NCBI RefSeq assembly: GCF_016706325.1
Contig: NZ_JADJJX010000003.1
Coordinates: 1-64,000 of the forward strand
Direction: 5' to 3'
DNA from: Methanothrix sp.
GTDB taxonomy: Archaea > Halobacteriota > Methanosarcinia > Methanotrichales > Methanotrichaceae
Length of the DNA: 64,000 nucleotides
The translations under genes were made by a program, and so were the position numbers. Of the stretch, positions 62,317 through 64,000 are shown piece by piece (the first letter of the stretch is position 1; each line of letters begins with the position of its first letter). The notes under the pieces were generated by a model. The model saw nothing but the letters and a program-made list of their open reading frames with translations, had not been told where the DNA came from and did not search any database.

Positions 62317-62483
62317 TGGGCAATATTCTCTTGCTGCCTTGATATATCATTATCTGCAAACTTCTCCGGCCAGAGGGTCCTCTCCCGGCTGCGCTGCTTG
62401 ATCATCTCCTCTGCCTCAGCAAATGTGATGTCGAAGACCTCAGCCAGGATCTCCTTGGCGGCAATCAGCTCCAGATCTATCAT
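62304..62483 (-). CDS. Small helical protein
   Basis: About 59 residues from ATG 62483 (MIDLELIAAKEILAEVFDIT), preceded by GGAGG with 7-base spacing, which decides the start over an earlier ATG at 62585. It has FAEAEEMIKQRSRERTLWPE and a polar C-terminus. Unknown function; paired with the membrane protein gene. Confidence 0.6.
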   Translation of the reverse strand: MIDLELIAAKEILAEVFDITFAEAEEMIKQRSRERTLWPEKFADNDISRQQENIAQWER

Positions 62484-62626
62484 ATCTTTGCCTCCCGTTC
62501 GCGAGCCATGACTGGCAGGGATGGAATTCTTATCGGCTCTTTCCGAGCTATCAATGGCCAGTGGCATTGCAGGACAGTTGATCACTAAAATTTAAGTAAT
62601 TTGCTCTTGGACGGGCTTGATGGAAA

Positions 62627-62698
62627 TGGACTTGACGGGATTTGAACCCGTGGCCTCCGCCTTGCGAAGGCGGCGATCTACCACTGATCTACAAGCCC
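62627..62698 (-). tRNA. tRNA-Ala (CGC)
   Basis: Minus strand: acceptor GGGCTTG/CAAGTCC, a TA, D arm GATCAGTGGTAGATC, anticodon stem CCGCC/GGCGG with loop TTCGCAA (anticodon CGC), T arm ACGGG-TTCAAAT-CCCGT, discriminator A. Stems are complete; no intron. Confidence 0.9.
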
Positions 62699-62775
62699 TA
62701 GATTCCAGATCCCATATCTCCCAAAACGAGAGAGGTGGTGTGAACCACCGCGTCCTGAAGGGCGCGGCTTCCCAC

Positions 62776-63045
62776 TTAAATGAGACCGACCTCTTCCACT
62801 TCCACGGACTCCACGCCGGGAAGGTTTCTCACTGCTTCCTCGATCTCATCCGGACTGCGGCCGCCCTTGTCATCCATGATAGTCACGACGATCAAGGCTT
62901 TGAGGCCGAATGCGATGGGCTTTTGTTCTATGGCATGCATTCTGGCAAAGCTGGGCACGGCCTTCTTTATATCCTCGGCCAGCTTCTCCAGGTCGACATC
63001 TGTGCTCTCAGGCATTACCCTCATTCTTACTGCTGCATCTCCCAT
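62776..63045 (-). CDS. ef1b: Translation elongation factor aEF-1beta
   Basis: An 89-residue guanine-nucleotide exchange factor for aEF-1alpha. Start ATG at 63045 (MGDAAVRMRVMPESTDVDLE) is preceded by GAGGTGAAG. Family features: IKKAVPSFARMHAIEQKPIA, FGLKALIVVTIMDDKGG, DEIEEAVRNLPGVESVEVEE. Length and sequence are standard. It follows the zinc-ribbon gene by 10 bases, the usual archaeal pairing. Confidence 0.92.
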   Translation of the reverse strand: MGDAAVRMRVMPESTDVDLEKLAEDIKKAVPSFARMHAIEQKPIAFGLKALIVVTIMDDKGGRSPDEIEEAVRNLPGVESVEVEEVGLI

Positions 63046-63055
63046 TAACTTCACC

Positions 63056-63226
63056 TCATGGTCCTGTGAAGCCACAGGCCTTGCAGGTATAAATGTTGCT
63101 CTGCTTTTTACATCTATTGCATCTGGCAATCACGGTTCCACAGCTTGGACAGGGAAACCTGGATCCGCCCACGCCGGTCAGCGTTATGCCACATGATATG
63201 CATCTCTCTGGCTGTTCGTTCTTCAT
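63056..63226 (-). CDS. HVO_2753-type small zinc-finger protein
   Basis: 56 residues: MKNEQPERCISCGITLTGVG, then FPCPSCG, CNRCKKQ and YTCKACGFTGP. Four CxxC knuckles make two zinc sites. It is the archaeal family that lies just upstream of aEF-1beta; the haloarchaeal member affects swarming and biofilms. Too short for many gene finders. Start ATG 63226, stop TGA at 63056-63058. Confidence 0.88.
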   Translation of the reverse strand: MKNEQPERCISCGITLTGVGGSRFPCPSCGTVIARCNRCKKQSNIYTCKACGFTGP

Positions 63227-63252
63227 ACTATCTCCTCCCTCGTAGTCCTATT

Positions 63253-63927
63253 TCACTGTATAAACCTTCCCATTGGTTGATCGGATGGGGAAAGCTTCTG
63301 TCCGTTGATAAATGTGCCCCCTTTCCCGCTCCTAAAAGCCTGTGCAAATGCCGCCGGGTCGGAGCCGTTCAGCACCCAGACCCTCATTCCCGAGAGCTCT
63401 CCTAAAAGCAGTCTTATGGTGCCTTGATCGATGCAGCTCTCCTTATCCAGGAGCTGGCAGGCAGCAAGCTCCTCCGCCACCTCTCCGCCAATCAATACTC
63501 CATCCACATCTGTAACCTTGATCAGGGGTATGCCAAGCCTTGCTGCCACCAGCAGGGCTATGGAGTCAGATGTATAGTCCCAGGAGTGCTCCGGGCAGAG
63601 GTCCTCCTCAGTCAGAGCTCGATAAGGGAGCAAGAGGGTCACCTCTCCCTTTTCCGGAAGGCGGAGACTGCAGGTCAGCTGAGCTCCAGTCCCATCAGCC
63701 AGGAAATAGGCATACTGCTCCATAGCCAGCACTGCCATCCAGTGGGCGGCCTCCTCGCTCAGCCCCTCTTGGGCCACAATATCCCTGATCAGATCGGCAA
63801 ACGGGCCCCCCCCGGGCAGCACGAGGAAGCCAGCCTCCTCCTCCTCCGCGAGGGTGATCAGGGCGCACATAAATTCCCGAGCAGTGTCGATGAGGCTCCC
63901 ACCCAGCTTAAGGACATAAGACGGCAT
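63253..63927 (-). CDS. mfnE: [5-(Aminomethyl)furan-3-yl]methyl phosphate kinase
   Basis: A 224-residue amino-acid-kinase-fold protein. MPSYVLKLGGSLIDTAREFM (KLGGS phosphate loop), then GFLVLPGGGPFADLIRD, SWDYTSDSIALLVAARLGIP, LIKVTDVDGVLIGG and LNGSDPAAF. It phosphorylates the furan intermediate of methanofuran synthesis to the diphosphate used by MfnF. Short length and the DxxSDSIA pattern match MfnE rather than acetylglutamate or aspartate kinases. It is upstream of the zinc-ribbon and aEF-1beta genes on the same strand. Confidence 0.83.
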   Translation of the reverse strand: MPSYVLKLGGSLIDTAREFMCALITLAEEEEAGFLVLPGGGPFADLIRDIVAQEGLSEEAAHWMAVLAMEQYAYFLADGTGAQLTCSLRLPEKGEVTLLLPYRALTEEDLCPEHSWDYTSDSIALLVAARLGIPLIKVTDVDGVLIGGEVAEELAACQLLDKESCIDQGTIRLLLGELSGMRVWVLNGSDPAAFAQAFRSGKGGTFINGQKLSPSDQPMGRFIQ

Positions 63928-64000
63928 GAGAATAAGTTAGGTTGAGGCTGGTATTTCAGCCTCTTCCCCGGCAAGAGCATCGAAGATGGGGGATAAAGAG

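Overview
The window looks like a chromosomal segment of an aceticlastic methanogenic archaeon, most likely a Methanothrix (Methanosaeta) relative. The evidence is the gene set. It holds coenzyme F430 genes (cfbB, cfbC), coenzyme F420 (cofH), methanofuran genes (mfnF, mfnE), archaeal purP, a Methanosarcinales-type duplicated S-layer protein, Hef nuclease-helicase, F420-binding FrhB/FpoF-family proteins, and a sodium:solute symporter with its small accessory protein. Promoters are archaeal TATA boxes. Functional statements come from family recognition by eye; no database search was run.

Layout. (1) 1-11.2 kb: a block of ordinary housekeeping genes (glycyl-tRNA synthetase, Hsp20, tRNA-Gln, Trm5/Taw2, pyrE, MJ0037-type phosphoesterase, nucleoside deoxyribosyltransferase, class I lysyl-tRNA synthetase, dCMP deaminase). 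Every one is broken by single-base indels although motifs between the breaks are intact. This is either a decayed duplicate or poorly polished sequence. (2) 11.2-13.6 kb: non-coding DNA and a frameshifted IS1-like insertion sequence. (3) 13.7-50.4 kb: intact core genome with Hef, a Vms1-like release factor, cofH, m5C methyltransferase with PUA partner, cfbBC, S-layer protein, a HisB-like protein with missing metal ligands, purP, a tandem-SIS protein, the symporter pair, a Ygr210-type GTPase, mfnF, and a NuoE / NuoF / NuoG-FrhB operon. (4) 50.8-53.4 kb: DUF488 protein and a CopB-type P-ATPase. (5) 53.4-60.2 kb: an AT-rich CRISPR-associated island. (6) 60.5-64 kb: GHMP-kinase-like protein, tRNA-Ala, aEF-1beta, zinc ribbon, mfnE.

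Two systems deserve attention. At 54.6-58.7 kb a four-gene, overlapping, apparently leaderless operon encodes a compact type III effector: Cas10-like, Cas5-like, a putative small subunit, and Cas7-like. The Cas10 keeps an HD motif but has lost GGDD in the second palm domain, and the Cas7 appears to lack the RNA-cleaving Asp. No cas1, cas2, cas6 or array is in the window. It is flanked by wreckage: a broken type I-G csb2 and three broken csx3-like copies in roughly 500-bp duplicated modules. A near-identical sequence marks both ends of the island. At 46.3-50.4 kb a NuoEF pair is joined to a protein fusing a NuoG-type iron-sulfur head to an F420-binding FrhB domain, suggesting a soluble NAD(P)/F420 (possibly ferredoxin) oxidoreductase.

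A further pattern runs through the window. Many spacers carry their own private tandem repeat (9-30 bp units), often touching a start or stop codon. Two of them run in frame into a gene and multiply potential start codons.
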